Shown piece after piece: positions 45,673 to 55,679 of a stretch of 64,000 nucleotides of DNA. A program made the translations under genes and the position numbers. The DNA is taken from NCBI GenBank assembly GCA_944326915.1, contig CALVFT010000003.1, positions 62,001 to 126,000 on the forward strand, in the 5' to 3' direction. This DNA comes from Candidatus Gastranaerophilales bacterium. Lineage in GTDB: Bacteria; Cyanobacteriota; Vampirovibrionia; Gastranaerophilales; Gastranaerophilaceae. Within the stretch, counting starts at the first letter, position 1, and each line of letters starts with the position of its first letter. The notes beneath the pieces are model-generated. The model worked only from the letters and a program-made list of their open reading frames with translations. It had not been told where the DNA came from and searched no databases.

Positions 45673-45769
45673 TATAAATTTTAACATATACACATTTTAT
45701 ATTCTAATACTTCTTATTTTATGTTAAAATACACAAGTAATTGACCAATTTATGAAAGGATTGTGGGAT

Positions 45770-47047
45770 ATGAATAGAGTAGTAGTTGGTGCTCAATGGG
45801 GCGATGAAGGTAAAGCAAAAATTACTGATTTATTAGCTCAAGATGCTGATTTAATTATAAGATATCAAGGCGGTTGCAATGCTGGCCATACAGTTGTTGT
45901 AGATAATAAAACCTACAAATTCCATTTAATTCCGTCAGGAATTTTGTATGGAGACAAAACTTGCTTTATCGGGGCAGGCACTGTTATATTACCAGAATCC
46001 TTTGAAGCAGAAGTACAAGGGCTTATATCAGATGGGATTGATGTTTCTTCATTAAAAGTAAGCCCTCTTGCATCTATTACAATGCCTTATCATACAGAAG
46101 TAGACGGCTATAGCGAAGATAATGCTAAAAAAGGAAAAATCGGAACAACAAAAAAAGGAATAGGACCAACTTATACAGATAAAGCAGCAAGAATTGGATT
46201 TAAAATAGAAGATTTATATTCACCGGAAGCACTTAATGAAAAAATTGATATTATACTCCCACTAAAAAATAAAACATTAAAAGAAGTATATGGACTAAAA
46301 CCATATTCAAAAGAAGAAATTAAATCATTATGTGAAAAATATGCTGAAATATTTAGACCATACGTATGCTTTGAGTGGCAAGAGATGTTAAATCAAAATA
46401 AAAAAGGTAAAAACATCTTATTTGAAGGAGCTCAAGGTGTAATGCTAGACATAGACTATGGTACATATCCTTATGTTACAAGTTCCAACCCTATAGGAGG
46501 AGGGGCAGCCACAGGCAGTGGATATGGGCCTACAATGATTGATGAAGTTGTAGGTGTCGCAAAAGCATACGTAACAAGAGTTGGAGAAGGACCGTTCGTA
46601 ACAGAATTAACTGATGCAATAGGTGACCGAATAAGAGAAGTCGGTCATGAATTTGGAGTAACAACCGGTCGTCCTCGCAGATGCGGTTGGTTTGATGCTG
46701 TTACAATGAAATATTCAGTACTTGTAGGAGGACTTACTTCTATTGCCTTAACAAAAATAGATGTATTCGACAATTTTGATGAAATTAAAGTTTGTACAGC
46801 TTACAAAGATGTAAGGGATGGTAAAATTTATACTCACTATCCAACAAATGTATTTATTCATAAATATCTTGAACCTGTTTATGAAACATTTAAAGGTTGG
46901 AACGAAGATATTTCAGGAGTTAGAGAATACTCAATGCTTCCAGAAAATTGTAAAAAATACTTGGAAAGACTTGAAGCAATTCTTGAAGTCCCAATTTCAA
47001 TAGTAAGCGTTGGACCGGATAGAGAACAAACTATTTTCAAAAAATAA
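45770..47047 (+). CDS. purA: Adenylosuccinate synthetase
   Basis: 425 residues, converting IMP, aspartate and GTP to adenylosuccinate in purine synthesis. QGGCNAGHTVVV, GTTKKGIGPTYTDKAARIG, and TGRPRRCGWFD are canonical. The GTP loop reads WGDEGKAK instead of the nearly universal GDEGKGK. Start set at ATG 45770, aligned with the family start and with AAGGA nine bases upstream; an ATG at 45752 would add six residues. Confidence 0.95.
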   Translation: MNRVVVGAQWGDEGKAKITDLLAQDADLIIRYQGGCNAGHTVVVDNKTYKFHLIPSGILYGDKTCFIGAGTVILPESFEAEVQGLISDGIDVSSLKVSPLASITMPYHTEVDGYSEDNAKKGKIGTTKKGIGPTYTDKAARIGFKIEDLYSPEALNEKIDIILPLKNKTLKEVYGLKPYSKEEIKSLCEKYAEIFRPYVCFEWQEMLNQNKKGKNILFEGAQGVMLDIDYGTYPYVTSSNPIGGGAATGSGYGPTMIDEVVGVAKAYVTRVGEGPFVTELTDAIGDRIREVGHEFGVTTGRPRRCGWFDAVTMKYSVLVGGLTSIALTKIDVFDNFDEIKVCTAYKDVRDGKIYTHYPTNVFIHKYLEPVYETFKGWNEDISGVREYSMLPENCKKYLERLEAILEVPISIVSVGPDREQTIFKK

Positions 47048-47117
47048 TTATTTACAAAATAAAAAGCAATTTTTTTCTCTTGCGTGTTTTTATTAACATG
47101 TAGGTAGATGGAGAACT

Positions 47118-49931
47118 ATGCTTAATAATATTAACCCAATTTATATAAATAATATTAATAAATATAAACAAACAAATAATATTCAAAAGAATCAAACAAC
47201 TAATCCACAAATTGAACCAAAAGCAATGTTACCTATTGCGACACAAGATTATTCTGTAAAGGTTCCTCTTAGCTACAGCAAAACAGGCGAAATTAGTTTT
47301 CCTTATGATATAAAAGCTCACTGCTATAAACTGGCAAATGGGCAAAAAGTAGTTATTGTTCCTAAAGAAGGAGAAACAGTACTTCGAACTTACGTAAATA
47401 CTGGCTCAATGAATGAACCAGACAAACTTAGAGGTATAAGTCACTATATTGAACATAACTTATTTAATGGTTCAAACGGACTTGAAGAAGGTCAGTTTTT
47501 CAAAGAAGTAGATAAAATGGGAGCAGAAACAAATGCTAGTACAGGCTTTGCAGAAACGAATTACTACATCAGTTCAAACCTGCTAAAACCTACTGATTTA
47601 GAAAATAAGATTAAACTCCATGCTTCAATGCTTGAAACACCTCTATTTGCAGTTGAAAAACTAGAAAAAGAAAAAGGTATCGTAAATTCAGAGATTAATA
47701 TGATACTTTCTGATCCTGAAAATCTTGCAGTTAATAAAACTATAAAAAACTTGTATAATATTAAATCAACTTCTACTGATTTAATTGGAGGTTCAACTGA
47801 TAATATAACCAATTTAACTAGAGAAGATGTCGTAAACTACTTCAATAATAACTACTACCCAGCCAATATGGTAACAGTGATATCTGGAGAAGTAAACCCA
47901 GATGAAACAATCAAACTTATATCAAAATACTTTACTTCAAAAAAAACTCCATCGAATAACAGGTATTTTGAAGAATTAAAACCAATCCAATCTCCCAAAA
48001 GAGAAGATATCATTTCAGACAAAGCAACAGCTACAACTATAGTTATGGGCTTCAACGGACCGCAAAGCAATAACACAAAAGATAGAATCTTAATGCAAGC
48101 TCTTGCAAAAACTCTAACTATGCCGTCAATTCCAAGAACCTACAAAGCACTAAAAGCACTGAATACAAGTGCATGGATTGACAATGAAAAAATCAGCTCA
48201 AACCCCTCTGATGGAAGAGTAATATTACTATCAGCAGAGTGTTCTGAAGAAAATTCAGAAAAAGCAATCAAAGCCATATACAATGAAATAACAAAAATAT
48301 CTAATATACCTCCAACTCAAGATGAATTACAAATTGTCAAAAAAAACATGATAGACAATTTTAGAAAATCTTTTGAATACTCTTTTGCAATAAACAATAA
48401 AATAGGTACATCATTACTTGAAAATAATACAGAATATATAAACAATTTTGAAAATATAGTAAACTCAATTACCCCAGAAGATATTTCAAGTACAGCGAAA
48501 AAATATCTAAACCTAAATAAAACAGCACTAACAATTGTTCATCCCCAAGCAGTTAGTGAAAAAGATATCCAAACAAATTACCAAAAAGCTCAAAATATAT
48601 CGTTTACAGGAAACAAAAAACAACCTCTAAATCTTTCCAACGTAAAAATGTACAAACTTCCAAATAATATACAAGTTATAACCAATAATACCAAAACTGA
48701 TAACGTGTATCTTGACATAAATTTAAGCTGTGACGACTATGCCAATGCTCGTCCTTCATCAACATTAATTTTAAGTGGTTTGCTAAATGAAGGCACCGCA
48801 AACAAATCCCAAGAACAATTCGATTTTGACATGGCCAAATCAGGTATAAAACTTGATGGAAATGCAACACACGCATCAATGTCACTGTCACTAAATTGTG
48901 GGACAGAAGATCTTGCTAACGGCTTGAAATCTTTGAAAGAAATCATGTATAATCCAAGATTTACACAAGAATCTTTTGATTACGTAAAAAATTTAATAGC
49001 AGACAATATTAAAACGACTGAAAAAAGTGCTAATGATAAATTAGAAGATGAATTATTCAAAAATCTTCCGTACAACTATTCAAAAGAAGAAATTTTAGAA
49101 GATTTGAAAACAATTACATTAGAAGATATCAAAACTCTTTATGCATACCTTATGAATAATTCAAAAGTTGATGTAGAAATCGCAGCCCCTCTAAGCAAAA
49201 AGCCGGAACTAAACAACATATTATTCTATGAATTAAGTACTATGCCTAAATTTAAAGAATTTAGTCCGATTAAAATTCCTAATACATATAAACCGATTGA
49301 AAAAGCAAAAGTCCTTACTGATACTGATTTTAAAAACCAAGCCGATATAATTATGGCCTATAAATTTAAAACAAATGGAAATCTAAAGGACTCAGTGACC
49401 CTAGATCTTCTGAACAAAATACTAGGAGGAGGTCCATCTTCAAGATTATTCAACAACCTAAGAGAACAAGAAAAACTTGCATATTCTGTGCGCTCCAAAT
49501 ACTCTCGGATAGATGATATCGGGACAATAAAACTCAAAATTGGAACAACTACAGAAAACAATCAAACAGGTGAAATCAGCTATGACAACGTTCAAAAATC
49601 TATAGAAGGTTTCAAACGTCACATAGCTGACTTAAAAACTAACAAAGTATCAAAAGAAGAATTAGAAAATGCTAAACTTAGCCTTAAAAATGAAATTTTA
49701 AGTAGCAATGAAAGTTCAGGCGGAAAAATATCATCTCTTGGATCAGGAATATGCTCGCAATATGGTATTTCAAAAGAAAACCAATATTTCGACATGATTG
49801 ATAATATAACTCAAGAAGATATATTAAATGCCGCAAACTACATTTTCTCAGGTCATCCTGTCTATTCAATACTAGCTACCCAAAACACTTTAGATGCTAA
49901 TAAAGAATATCTTTCAAAATTAATTAACTAA
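47118..49931 (+). CDS. Double M16 metallopeptidase with F-T-G linker
   Basis: 937 residues. N-terminal ~45 residues are Asn-rich and disordered, with no signal peptide. The first M16 unit has the zinc motif H109-Y-I-E112-H113 and the distal EKGIVNSEINMI glutamate, so it is catalytically complete. The linker holds NISFTGNKKQ (F496-T497-G498). The second M16 unit lacks HxxEH but has LREQEKLAYSVRSKY, the substrate-side R/Y element. So both halves of an M16 heterodimer are fused. Stop overlaps the convergent DUF378 gene by four bases. Confidence 0.88.
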   Translation: MLNNINPIYINNINKYKQTNNIQKNQTTNPQIEPKAMLPIATQDYSVKVPLSYSKTGEISFPYDIKAHCYKLANGQKVVIVPKEGETVLRTYVNTGSMNEPDKLRGISHYIEHNLFNGSNGLEEGQFFKEVDKMGAETNASTGFAETNYYISSNLLKPTDLENKIKLHASMLETPLFAVEKLEKEKGIVNSEINMILSDPENLAVNKTIKNLYNIKSTSTDLIGGSTDNITNLTREDVVNYFNNNYYPANMVTVISGEVNPDETIKLISKYFTSKKTPSNNRYFEELKPIQSPKREDIISDKATATTIVMGFNGPQSNNTKDRILMQALAKTLTMPSIPRTYKALKALNTSAWIDNEKISSNPSDGRVILLSAECSEENSEKAIKAIYNEITKISNIPPTQDELQIVKKNMIDNFRKSFEYSFAINNKIGTSLLENNTEYINNFENIVNSITPEDISSTAKKYLNLNKTALTIVHPQAVSEKDIQTNYQKAQNISFTGNKKQPLNLSNVKMYKLPNNIQVITNNTKTDNVYLDINLSCDDYANARPSSTLILSGLLNEGTANKSQEQFDFDMAKSGIKLDGNATHASMSLSLNCGTEDLANGLKSLKEIMYNPRFTQESFDYVKNLIADNIKTTEKSANDKLEDELFKNLPYNYSKEEILEDLKTITLEDIKTLYAYLMNNSKVDVEIAAPLSKKPELNNILFYELSTMPKFKEFSPIKIPNTYKPIEKAKVLTDTDFKNQADIIMAYKFKTNGNLKDSVTLDLLNKILGGGPSSRLFNNLREQEKLAYSVRSKYSRIDDIGTIKLKIGTTTENNQTGEISYDNVQKSIEGFKRHIADLKTNKVSKEELENAKLSLKNEILSSNESSGGKISSLGSGICSQYGISKENQYFDMIDNITQEDILNAANYIFSGHPVYSILATQNTLDANKEYLSKLIN

Positions 49932-50131
49932 TCTCTATAGAATACATCTCGATAAGATGCAATGGCATAAATGATAGCACTCAAACCAACAAGAATATAA
50001 ACTATTCTTGATAATAAAGTCATATCACCAAAAATTAATGCTACTAAATCTATATTAAAACCGCCTACCAAGCCCCAATTTATGGCACCAACCAAAACTA
50101 AAATATAAGTAATTATTTTTACTGCTTGCAT
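49928..50131 (-). CDS. DUF378 small membrane protein
   Basis: 67 residues, two membrane helices with the family hallmark ILVLVGAINWGLVGGFN and a second helix IVYILVGLSAIIYAIASY. Function of DUF378 is unknown. Start at ATG 50131, where AGGAGGG lies seven bases upstream. Confidence 0.88.
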   Translation of the reverse strand: MQAVKIITYILVLVGAINWGLVGGFNIDLVALIFGDMTLLSRIVYILVGLSAIIYAIASYRDVFYRD

Positions 50132-50197
50132 AATATTCCCTCCTATCAAATATATTTTGTCGCACTATGAATTAAAATAAATTCGACAAAAGTAGAA

Positions 50198-50230
50198 TAA
50201 AAAAGATAGCCTCTTTATTAAGAGGCTATC
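50198..50230 (-). terminator. Rho-independent terminator of gap
   Basis: 11-bp stem GATAGCCTCTT/AAGAGGCTATC with a short loop, followed on the minus strand by TTTTTT. Confidence 0.9.
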
Positions 50231-50256
50231 CAAAACTATTTAATCCAAAAGATTAA

Positions 50257-51261
50257 TTATAATTTTTCAGCAACCATCAAAGTAGTTTCAGCTAAACGAG
50301 TTGAGTAACCCATTTCGTTATCATACCAAGAAATAATTTTAACTTGGTTTCCGCCCATTACACGAGTTAATAGAGCATCAACTGTAGATGATTGAGAAGT
50401 ACCAATGTAATCAGAAGATACAAGTGGTTCTTCAGTGTAGCAAAGAACGTGTCCGTCAGCACCTTCTTTTAATGCTGCGTTAACTTCTTCAACTGTTACG
50501 TCTTTTGAAAGTTCGAATACAACGTCAACTAATGAAACGTCTGGAGTAGGAACTCTCATAGCGAAACCATCCAATTTACCTTTCAATTGAGGTAATACTA
50601 AAGCAACAGCTTTAGCTGCACCAGTTTTTGTAGGAACGATGTTTAAAGCACCAGCTCTAGCTCTTCTTGGATCTTTGTGACCAGCGTCAAGGATTCTTTG
50701 GTCACCAGTATATGAGTGAACTGTAGTCATTAAACCTTTAACGATACCGAATTTTTCGTCAATAACTTTAGCTACTGGAGCTAAGCAGTTAGTAGTACAA
50801 GATGCCATAGAAATTACGTTGTGTTTAGCTGGATCGTATTCTTTTTCGTTAACACCTAAAACGATAGTTTTATCTTCGTTTGTAGCTGGAGCAGAAATGA
50901 TAACTTTTTTAGCACCAGCAGCGATGTGAGCTTTTGCTTTTTCAGCATCTGTGAAGAAACCAGTTGATTCAACAACAACTTCAACACCTAAATCTTTCCA
51001 AGGTAATTGAGCTGGATCTTTTTCAGCGAAGAATTTAATTTTTTTACCATTGATGATGATACCTTCATCATAAGCTTCTACTTCACCATCAAATTTACCC
51101 ATAACTGAGTCATATTTGAAAATTCTTGCAGCATCAGCAGGTTTTAGACCTGGGTCGTTGATAGCTACATAATTAATTTTGTCAAAAATACCTTCTCTGA
51201 TAGCGGCTCTTAATGTGTTACGGCCGATTCTACCAAAACCGTTAATTGCTACGTTTACCAT
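50257..51261 (-). CDS. gap: Glyceraldehyde-3-phosphate dehydrogenase
   Basis: 334 residues, glycolytic. NGFGRIGRNTLRA is the Rossmann motif, AINDPG has the NAD-preferring Asp, and SMASCTTNCLAPVAK carries the catalytic cysteine. WYDNEMGYSTRLAET is the C-terminal hallmark. AAGGAG precedes the ATG. Its codon use appears more regular than its neighbours, as expected for a highly expressed gene. It has its own promoter and terminator, so is monocistronic. Confidence 0.97.
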   Translation of the reverse strand: MVNVAINGFGRIGRNTLRAAIREGIFDKINYVAINDPGLKPADAARIFKYDSVMGKFDGEVEAYDEGIIINGKKIKFFAEKDPAQLPWKDLGVEVVVESTGFFTDAEKAKAHIAAGAKKVIISAPATNEDKTIVLGVNEKEYDPAKHNVISMASCTTNCLAPVAKVIDEKFGIVKGLMTTVHSYTGDQRILDAGHKDPRRARAGALNIVPTKTGAAKAVALVLPQLKGKLDGFAMRVPTPDVSLVDVVFELSKDVTVEEVNAALKEGADGHVLCYTEEPLVSSDYIGTSQSSTVDALLTRVMGGNQVKIISWYDNEMGYSTRLAETTLMVAEKL

Positions 51262-51303
51262 AAGTTTTTACTCCTTCTTCTTTTGTAAAACTTTAACATG
51301 TAA

Positions 51304-51332
51304 CTTATATCATTAACAAAAAAACTTATCAA
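51304..51332 (-). promoter_or_regulatory. Promoter of gap
   Basis: On the minus strand TTGATA (51332-51327), 17-base spacer, TATAAG (51309-51304), about 43 bases upstream of the ATG. Confidence 0.65.
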
Positions 51333-51375
51333 GTAGGTTAGACACATAAAAAGTTAAGAAATAGTTAATTTTTCT

Positions 51376-52086
51376 TTATTTCCCACACTTACTTTTCTTA
51401 TTCCAACTCAAGTCATTACAATGTAAGTAATCCATATTTTTGTTAAACAACACCCAAGCAGCACAAAAATCTCCATTATATCCGCCATCCCAAGTTCCTG
51501 GCCTATTTTTATTACATAACCATTTAAATTGATAATAAGGTTCCCTTGTTCCTCCGGCAGGATATACCCTATCTTTTAACAAATAAAATTGAAAAATATC
51601 TCTTCCTAATGCATTTGGACGCTTATCTCCATTTATATCAACACGTATACTCATACATATAGTTTTATACATATCGTCCACATTCCAATTAGAATAAGTT
51701 TTATTACAGGCAGATGAGAAACCTGACCCATATATAACATAACCATTATCCAATTCCATTCGATAATATCCAGTCCAACGAATATCATCTCCATTAAGAG
51801 TAGAAAGATTTATAGTACTAAGATATTTTAACGATAAAACCTTCAAATTTTTACCTAAAGCTTCCAAAAAACATTCTGTAGTCTTACAACCTAAAGTTGT
51901 AGCATCAAGATCATCCCCAATTGTCTGAAGATATGCTTGTGAAATTAAACTATATGCATGTGCGACCTTATTTACAGCAACTTTTTCTTGCCAAGCGCCT
52001 ACAACCATAGGAATAGTTATTGCTGCAACAACACCAATTATCCCTAATGTTATTAGTAACTCTGCTAAAGTAAAAGCTCTTTTCAT
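51376..52086 (-). CDS. Type IV pilin/pseudopilin-like protein
   Basis: 236 residues. N-terminal KRAFTLAELLITLGIIGVVA is a class III-like prepilin signal with the cleavage-adjacent FTLAE motif and hydrophobic alpha1 helix. The C-terminal half has several Cys and the DINGDKRPNALGRDIFQFYL segment followed by VYPAGG. It probably assembles through a type II/IV system whose genes are not here. The same C-terminal pattern occurs in the anchored protein at 16384. An AGGAG ribosome site is present. Confidence 0.9.
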   Translation of the reverse strand: MKRAFTLAELLITLGIIGVVAAITIPMVVGAWQEKVAVNKVAHAYSLISQAYLQTIGDDLDATTLGCKTTECFLEALGKNLKVLSLKYLSTINLSTLNGDDIRWTGYYRMELDNGYVIYGSGFSSACNKTYSNWNVDDMYKTICMSIRVDINGDKRPNALGRDIFQFYLLKDRVYPAGGTREPYYQFKWLCNKNRPGTWDGGYNGDFCAAWVLFNKNMDYLHCNDLSWNKKSKCGK

Positions 52087-52121
52087 ATAACTATCTCCTG
52101 AATTATATTAAACGTTATTAC

Positions 52122-52166
52122 AATAATATTATATATATGAATAATATTATTAGTCAATAATATAAT
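52122..52166. promoter_or_regulatory. Three direct copies of an AATAATATTAT element between pilin and XRE genes
   Basis: AATAATATTAT at 52122-52132, AATAATATTATT (palindromic) at 52140-52151 and AATAATATAAT at 52156-52166, spaced 18 and 16 bases. In the divergent region next to a small XRE regulator, so a candidate operator; the base composition is AT-rich, so chance cannot be excluded. A TATAAT for the XRE gene follows at 52185-52190. Confidence 0.4.
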
Positions 52167-52204
52167 AGAATAACGAAATCTAATTATAATGATAAACTCA
52201 AGAT

Positions 52205-52408
52205 ATGATTAAGAATAAATTATCAGAAATGATGGGGATAAGAAGAATGAACATGGCAGAAACTGCTAGAATCGCGGGACTAAGTCATGTTGCTGTATTT
52301 AAAATTTATCACAACAAGACAAAAACAATAGAGCTTGAAACAATAAATAAGTTATGTTATGCTCTTGACTGTAGAATTCAGGATATATTTGAATACATTC
52401 CTGACTAG
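52205..52408 (+). CDS. Small XRE (Cro/CI-type) HTH regulator
   Basis: 67 residues, a lone HTH_26-type domain: NMAETARIAGLSHVAVFKIY is the helix-turn-helix and LETINKLCYALDCRIQDIFE the following helices. It lacks a Shine-Dalgarno sequence, and TATAAT sits only 14 bases before the ATG, so the mRNA is short-leadered. Likely regulates itself and perhaps the divergent pilin. Confidence 0.9.
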   Translation: MIKNKLSEMMGIRRMNMAETARIAGLSHVAVFKIYHNKTKTIELETINKLCYALDCRIQDIFEYIPD

Positions 52409-52420
52409 ATTAGGGAAAAT

Positions 52421-52738
52421 ATGAAAATACAATCAATTAGAACAAACAGTTTTTCTGGTACTGCATCATCTAAAAGCTGGCTTGACAAAATCCATGAAAA
52501 CACAAAAAACTCTGCAGACATGAATGATACCATAGTTGTTCCTAGAACTATTTTTAAAGGGTATCTTGGAATAATGGCTGGAACAACTTTCATGACTTTA
52601 GGCGGTTTGCTAAATGGGAAGAAACACCCTAAAGCATCAAAATTCTTGACCGCTAGTGGACTTTTGACATCCTTATACGGTACTTGGGCTTTTGTAAGAC
52701 CATTTATTATAAAAGATGCACCAGGAGTAAGTAAGTAA
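52421..52738 (+). CDS. Small membrane protein with N-terminal F-S-G motif
   Basis: 105 residues. It begins KIQSIRTNSFSGTASSKSWL (F11-S12-G13), then two hydrophobic segments (about 45-63, YLGIMAGTTFMTLGGLL, and 75-95, LTASGLLTSLYGTWAFV). No family recognised. TAGGGA precedes the ATG; 12 bases after the XRE gene. Probably in the same transcript. Confidence 0.78.
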   Translation: MKIQSIRTNSFSGTASSKSWLDKIHENTKNSADMNDTIVVPRTIFKGYLGIMAGTTFMTLGGLLNGKKHPKASKFLTASGLLTSLYGTWAFVRPFIIKDAPGVSK

Positions 52739-52747
52739 GTAAGAATA

Positions 52748-52778
52748 AAAAAGCTCTGATTAACTCAGAGCTTTTTTT
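52748..52778. terminator. Bidirectional rho-independent terminator
   Basis: AAAAAGCTCTGA/TCAGAGC stem with TTAAC loop and seven T bases; A tract on the other side serves clpC. Confidence 0.88.
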
Positions 52779-52780
52779 AT

Positions 52781-55264
52781 CTATTGAGCAACTTCTGCTT
52801 CTTTTTTGGATTTCTTTGCTTTTTTTTCAAAAGCGATTTTATCATCTACCAATTTAAGAACAATTGTATCACCCGGTGCATATTTACCAGATAAAATTTC
52901 CTCAGCTAACATATCTTCAATCTTACGTTGAATCAATCTTCTTAAAGGTCTTGCGCCATAAGCTTCAGAATATCCGTTCTTAGCCAAGTGATCTTTTACT
53001 TCATCAGTAACTTCTACAGAAAGCTCTCTTTCTGCTAGACGCTTAAACAGATCTTTCAACATTAAATCTACTATCTGTCTAATTTCTTCTTGAGACAAGT
53101 GAGCAAATACTATCGTTTCATCGATACGATTTAGGAATTCAGGTCTGAAAGCTTTTTTCATTTCTTCTGAAACTGTTTCCTTAAGTTTTTCATACTTATC
53201 TTTAGATTCATCATCAGATGTTGAGAATCCTAGTCTTGATGTAGTAGTAATCATGCTAGCACCAACGTTTGATGTCATAATGATAATTGTATTTTTAAAG
53301 TTGATATGACGTCCCTTTGCATCAGTCAAACGTCCATCATCTAAGATTTGAAGCATTATGTTAAATACATCAGGGTGAGCTTTTTCTATTTCATCAAACA
53401 GAATTACTGAATAAGGTTTTTTACGTACCAACTCAGTTAAATGTCCACCATCATCATATCCAACATAACCCGGAGGAGATCCGATAAGTTTAGCAGTTGA
53501 ATGTTTTTCCATAAATTCAGACATATCAACTCTTATCATATTATCTTCAGATCCAAAAACAGCTTCAGCTAAAGCCTTAGCCAGCTCAGTTTTACCAACC
53601 CCTGTAGGACCACAGAAAATAAAACTTCCAATTGGTCTATTAGGGCTTTTTAAACCAACCCTTGCTCGTCTAATAGCTTTTGAAATAGCAACTACAGCAT
53701 CATGCTGCCCGATAACTCTTTGGTGAAGTGTTTCTTCTAGTTTTAATAATCTTTCACTTTCACCTTCTGTCAATTTTGTAACAGGCACACCTGTCATAGT
53801 TGCAATAACTTCAGCAACATTTTCAGCAGTTACAGTCGGTTTATTCGCTTCATGCTCTTCTCTATATTTTTGAGCCATTTCACGAATTCTATCCTTCATT
53901 TCTGCTTCATCATCACGTAATTGAGAAGCTTTTTCAAACTCTTGATTTCTTATAGCTTCTTCTTTTTCTTTAATAATAGAACGTAATTCTTTTTCTAATT
54001 CTTTACCTTCTGGTGACAAATTGGATACTTTTAATCTTACCTTTGAAGACGCTTCATCAATTACATCAATAGCTTTGTCTGGTAAGAATCTATCTGTAAT
54101 ATACTTACTTGACAATTTAACTGCTGCAACAATTGCATCATCAGAAATTATTAATTTATGGTGATCTTCATATTTTGGTTTTAATCCTTTAATAATTTCA
54201 ATAGATTCATCCACTGTAGGTTCTTCAATAATAACTGATTGGAAACGACGTTCAAGAGCTGAATCTTTTTCTACATACTTTCTATACTCATCTAAAGTTG
54301 TTGCCCCAATCACTTGAATTTCCCCTCTTGATAGAGCAGGCTTAAGAATATTTGCGGCATCAATAGCTCCTTCTGCAGCTCCTGCGCCTATAAGAGTATG
54401 CATTTCATCAATAACAAGAATTATATTTCCTGCTTGTCTTATTTCGTCCATGATTTTTTTCAGACGTTCTTCAAACTCACCACGATATTTAGTACCGGCA
54501 ACAAGTAAGCCCATATCTAATTGAATTACCTTTTTGCCATCTAAAATATCTGGGACTTCAGCATTTACAATTCTGATAGCAAGTCCTTCTGCAACTGCAG
54601 TTTTACCAACCCCAGGTTCACCTATTAGAACAGGATTGTTTTTTGTACGACGAGCAAGAATTTGAATAACACGTTCAATTTCTTTTTCACGTCCTACAAC
54701 CGGATCCAATCTTAATTCTTGAGCAGCCAAAGTCAAATCTCTACCAAATTCATCCAAACTTGGAGTCTTTGTTTTTCCACCTGTTGAAGATGAAGAAGAT
54801 GTTGAGCCTGATGATACAGTCTGAGGTTTTGATTCTCCGAGCATTTTAACAACATTACTTCTAATCTTGTTTAAATCAACTCCAAGGTTTTCCAAAACTC
54901 TAGCTGCAACACCTTCACCTTCTCTTATTAGACCTAAAAGAAGGTGCTCTGTACCTATATAATTATGACCTAATTGCCTTGCTTCATCCCAAGATAATTC
55001 TAAAACTCTTTTTGCTCTAGGCGTAAATGGAATTTCTACAGCAACAAAGCCTGAGCCTCTGCCAATAATTTTTTCCACTTCTGCTCTTGCATCTTTCAAT
55101 GTAACACCCATAGACTTAAGAGTCTTCGCTGCAACGCCAGTTCCTTCGCCAATAAGACCAAGTAGAACTTGTTCTGTACCTACGAAGTTATGACCAAGAC
55201 GTCGAGCTTCTTCCTGAGCGAGCATTATAACCTTTATAGCTTTCTCCGTAAAACGTTCAAACAT
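52781..55264 (-). CDS. clpC: ClpC-type Hsp100 unfoldase
   Basis: 827 residues. N-domain with two Clp repeats ([15 protein letters not shown] and [15 protein letters not shown]), AAA1 with GEPGVGKTA and [14 protein letters not shown], a UVR/M region ([18 protein letters not shown]), AAA2 with [15 protein letters not shown] and the ClpP-binding region. This is the ClpC architecture of Cyanobacteria and Firmicutes. No mcsA/mcsB/ctsR nearby. Lys-rich C-terminal tail ([14 protein letters not shown]). Confidence 0.96.
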   Translation of the reverse strand: MFERFTEKAIKVIMLAQEEARRLGHNFVGTEQVLLGLIGEGTGVAAKTLKSMGVTLKDARAEVEKIIGRGSGFVAVEIPFTPRAKRVLELSWDEARQLGHNYIGTEHLLLGLIREGEGVAARVLENLGVDLNKIRSNVVKMLGESKPQTVSSGSTSSSSSTGGKTKTPSLDEFGRDLTLAAQELRLDPVVGREKEIERVIQILARRTKNNPVLIGEPGVGKTAVAEGLAIRIVNAEVPDILDGKKVIQLDMGLLVAGTKYRGEFEERLKKIMDEIRQAGNIILVIDEMHTLIGAGAAEGAIDAANILKPALSRGEIQVIGATTLDEYRKYVEKDSALERRFQSVIIEEPTVDESIEIIKGLKPKYEDHHKLIISDDAIVAAVKLSSKYITDRFLPDKAIDVIDEASSKVRLKVSNLSPEGKELEKELRSIIKEKEEAIRNQEFEKASQLRDDEAEMKDRIREMAQKYREEHEANKPTVTAENVAEVIATMTGVPVTKLTEGESERLLKLEETLHQRVIGQHDAVVAISKAIRRARVGLKSPNRPIGSFIFCGPTGVGKTELAKALAEAVFGSEDNMIRVDMSEFMEKHSTAKLIGSPPGYVGYDDGGHLTELVRKKPYSVILFDEIEKAHPDVFNIMLQILDDGRLTDAKGRHINFKNTIIIMTSNVGASMITTTSRLGFSTSDDESKDKYEKLKETVSEEMKKAFRPEFLNRIDETIVFAHLSQEEIRQIVDLMLKDLFKRLAERELSVEVTDEVKDHLAKNGYSEAYGARPLRRLIQRKIEDMLAEEILSGKYAPGDTIVLKLVDDKIAFEKKAKKSKKEAEVAQ

Positions 55265-55302
55265 TTATATTATTTCACTCCTATCTCTCTCTTTGTATAT
55301 AT

Positions 55303-55331
55303 ATTTTACATAAAAAATAAAAAAGTTTCAA
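55303..55331 (-). promoter_or_regulatory. Promoter of clpC
   Basis: On the minus strand TTGAAA (55331-55326), 17-base spacer, TAAAAT (55308-55303), 39 bases upstream of the ATG. Confidence 0.5.
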
Positions 55332-55415
55332 GTTATTACAAGAATATTAAACTACAAAGAATTTTATTGCTACTAAACAGTTGAATAAAAAAATAAAAAA
55401 TTTTTAAAAATATAG

Positions 55416-55443
55416 TTGACAATAAATTTTGTTTTGGTATGAT
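55416..55443 (+). promoter_or_regulatory. Strong promoter of tRNA-Glu
   Basis: TTGACA at 55416-55421, 16-base spacer with extended TGG, TATGAT at 55438-55443. A small TGGAA/TTCCA hairpin (55469-55486) lies in the 5' leader to be removed by RNase P. Confidence 0.75.
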
Positions 55444-55494
55444 AATAATTGTGAACGGGAAACCCCACTGGAAGATAAAAATTCCAAGTACTAA

Positions 55495-55570
55495 GCTCCC
55501 ATCGTCTAGAGGCCTAGGACAACACCCTTTCACGGTGTAGACGGGGATTCGAATTCCCCTGGGAGTACCA
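55495..55570 (+). tRNA. trnE: tRNA-Glu (UUC)
   Basis: 76-base cloverleaf with encoded CCA. Acceptor GCTCCCA/TGGGAGT has a G1:U72 wobble pair; anticodon stem ACACC/GGTGT with loop CTTTCAC gives anticodon TTC; T-arm GGGGATTCGAATTCCCC. The arrangement is very like cyanobacterial tRNA-Glu as I remember it. Confidence 0.97.
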
Positions 55571-55580
55571 TTTTAAAATC

Positions 55581-55604
55581 AGGAGGCAATAAGCCTCCTT
55601 TTTT
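55581..55604 (+). terminator. Terminator of tRNA-Glu
   Basis: AGGAGGC/GCCTCCT stem, AATAA loop and a T tract. Confidence 0.9.
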
Positions 55605-55621
55605 AGTGCATTATTTTAATA

Positions 55622-55654
55622 TAAAAAAACCGGGAAACAGTTACATGTTTCCCG
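55622..55654 (-). terminator. Terminator of the FHA adhesin gene
   Basis: CGGGAAACA/TGTTTCCCG stem; on the minus strand a TTTTTTT run follows. Confidence 0.88.
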
Positions 55655-55679
55655 ATTTTTATTTATTTCCTAACAGTGA

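Noticed and set aside
51345..51373. Terminator after the prepilin gene
   Set aside because: Only a weak A/T-only stem (AAGAAA/TTTCTT) without a stable core; not enough to call.
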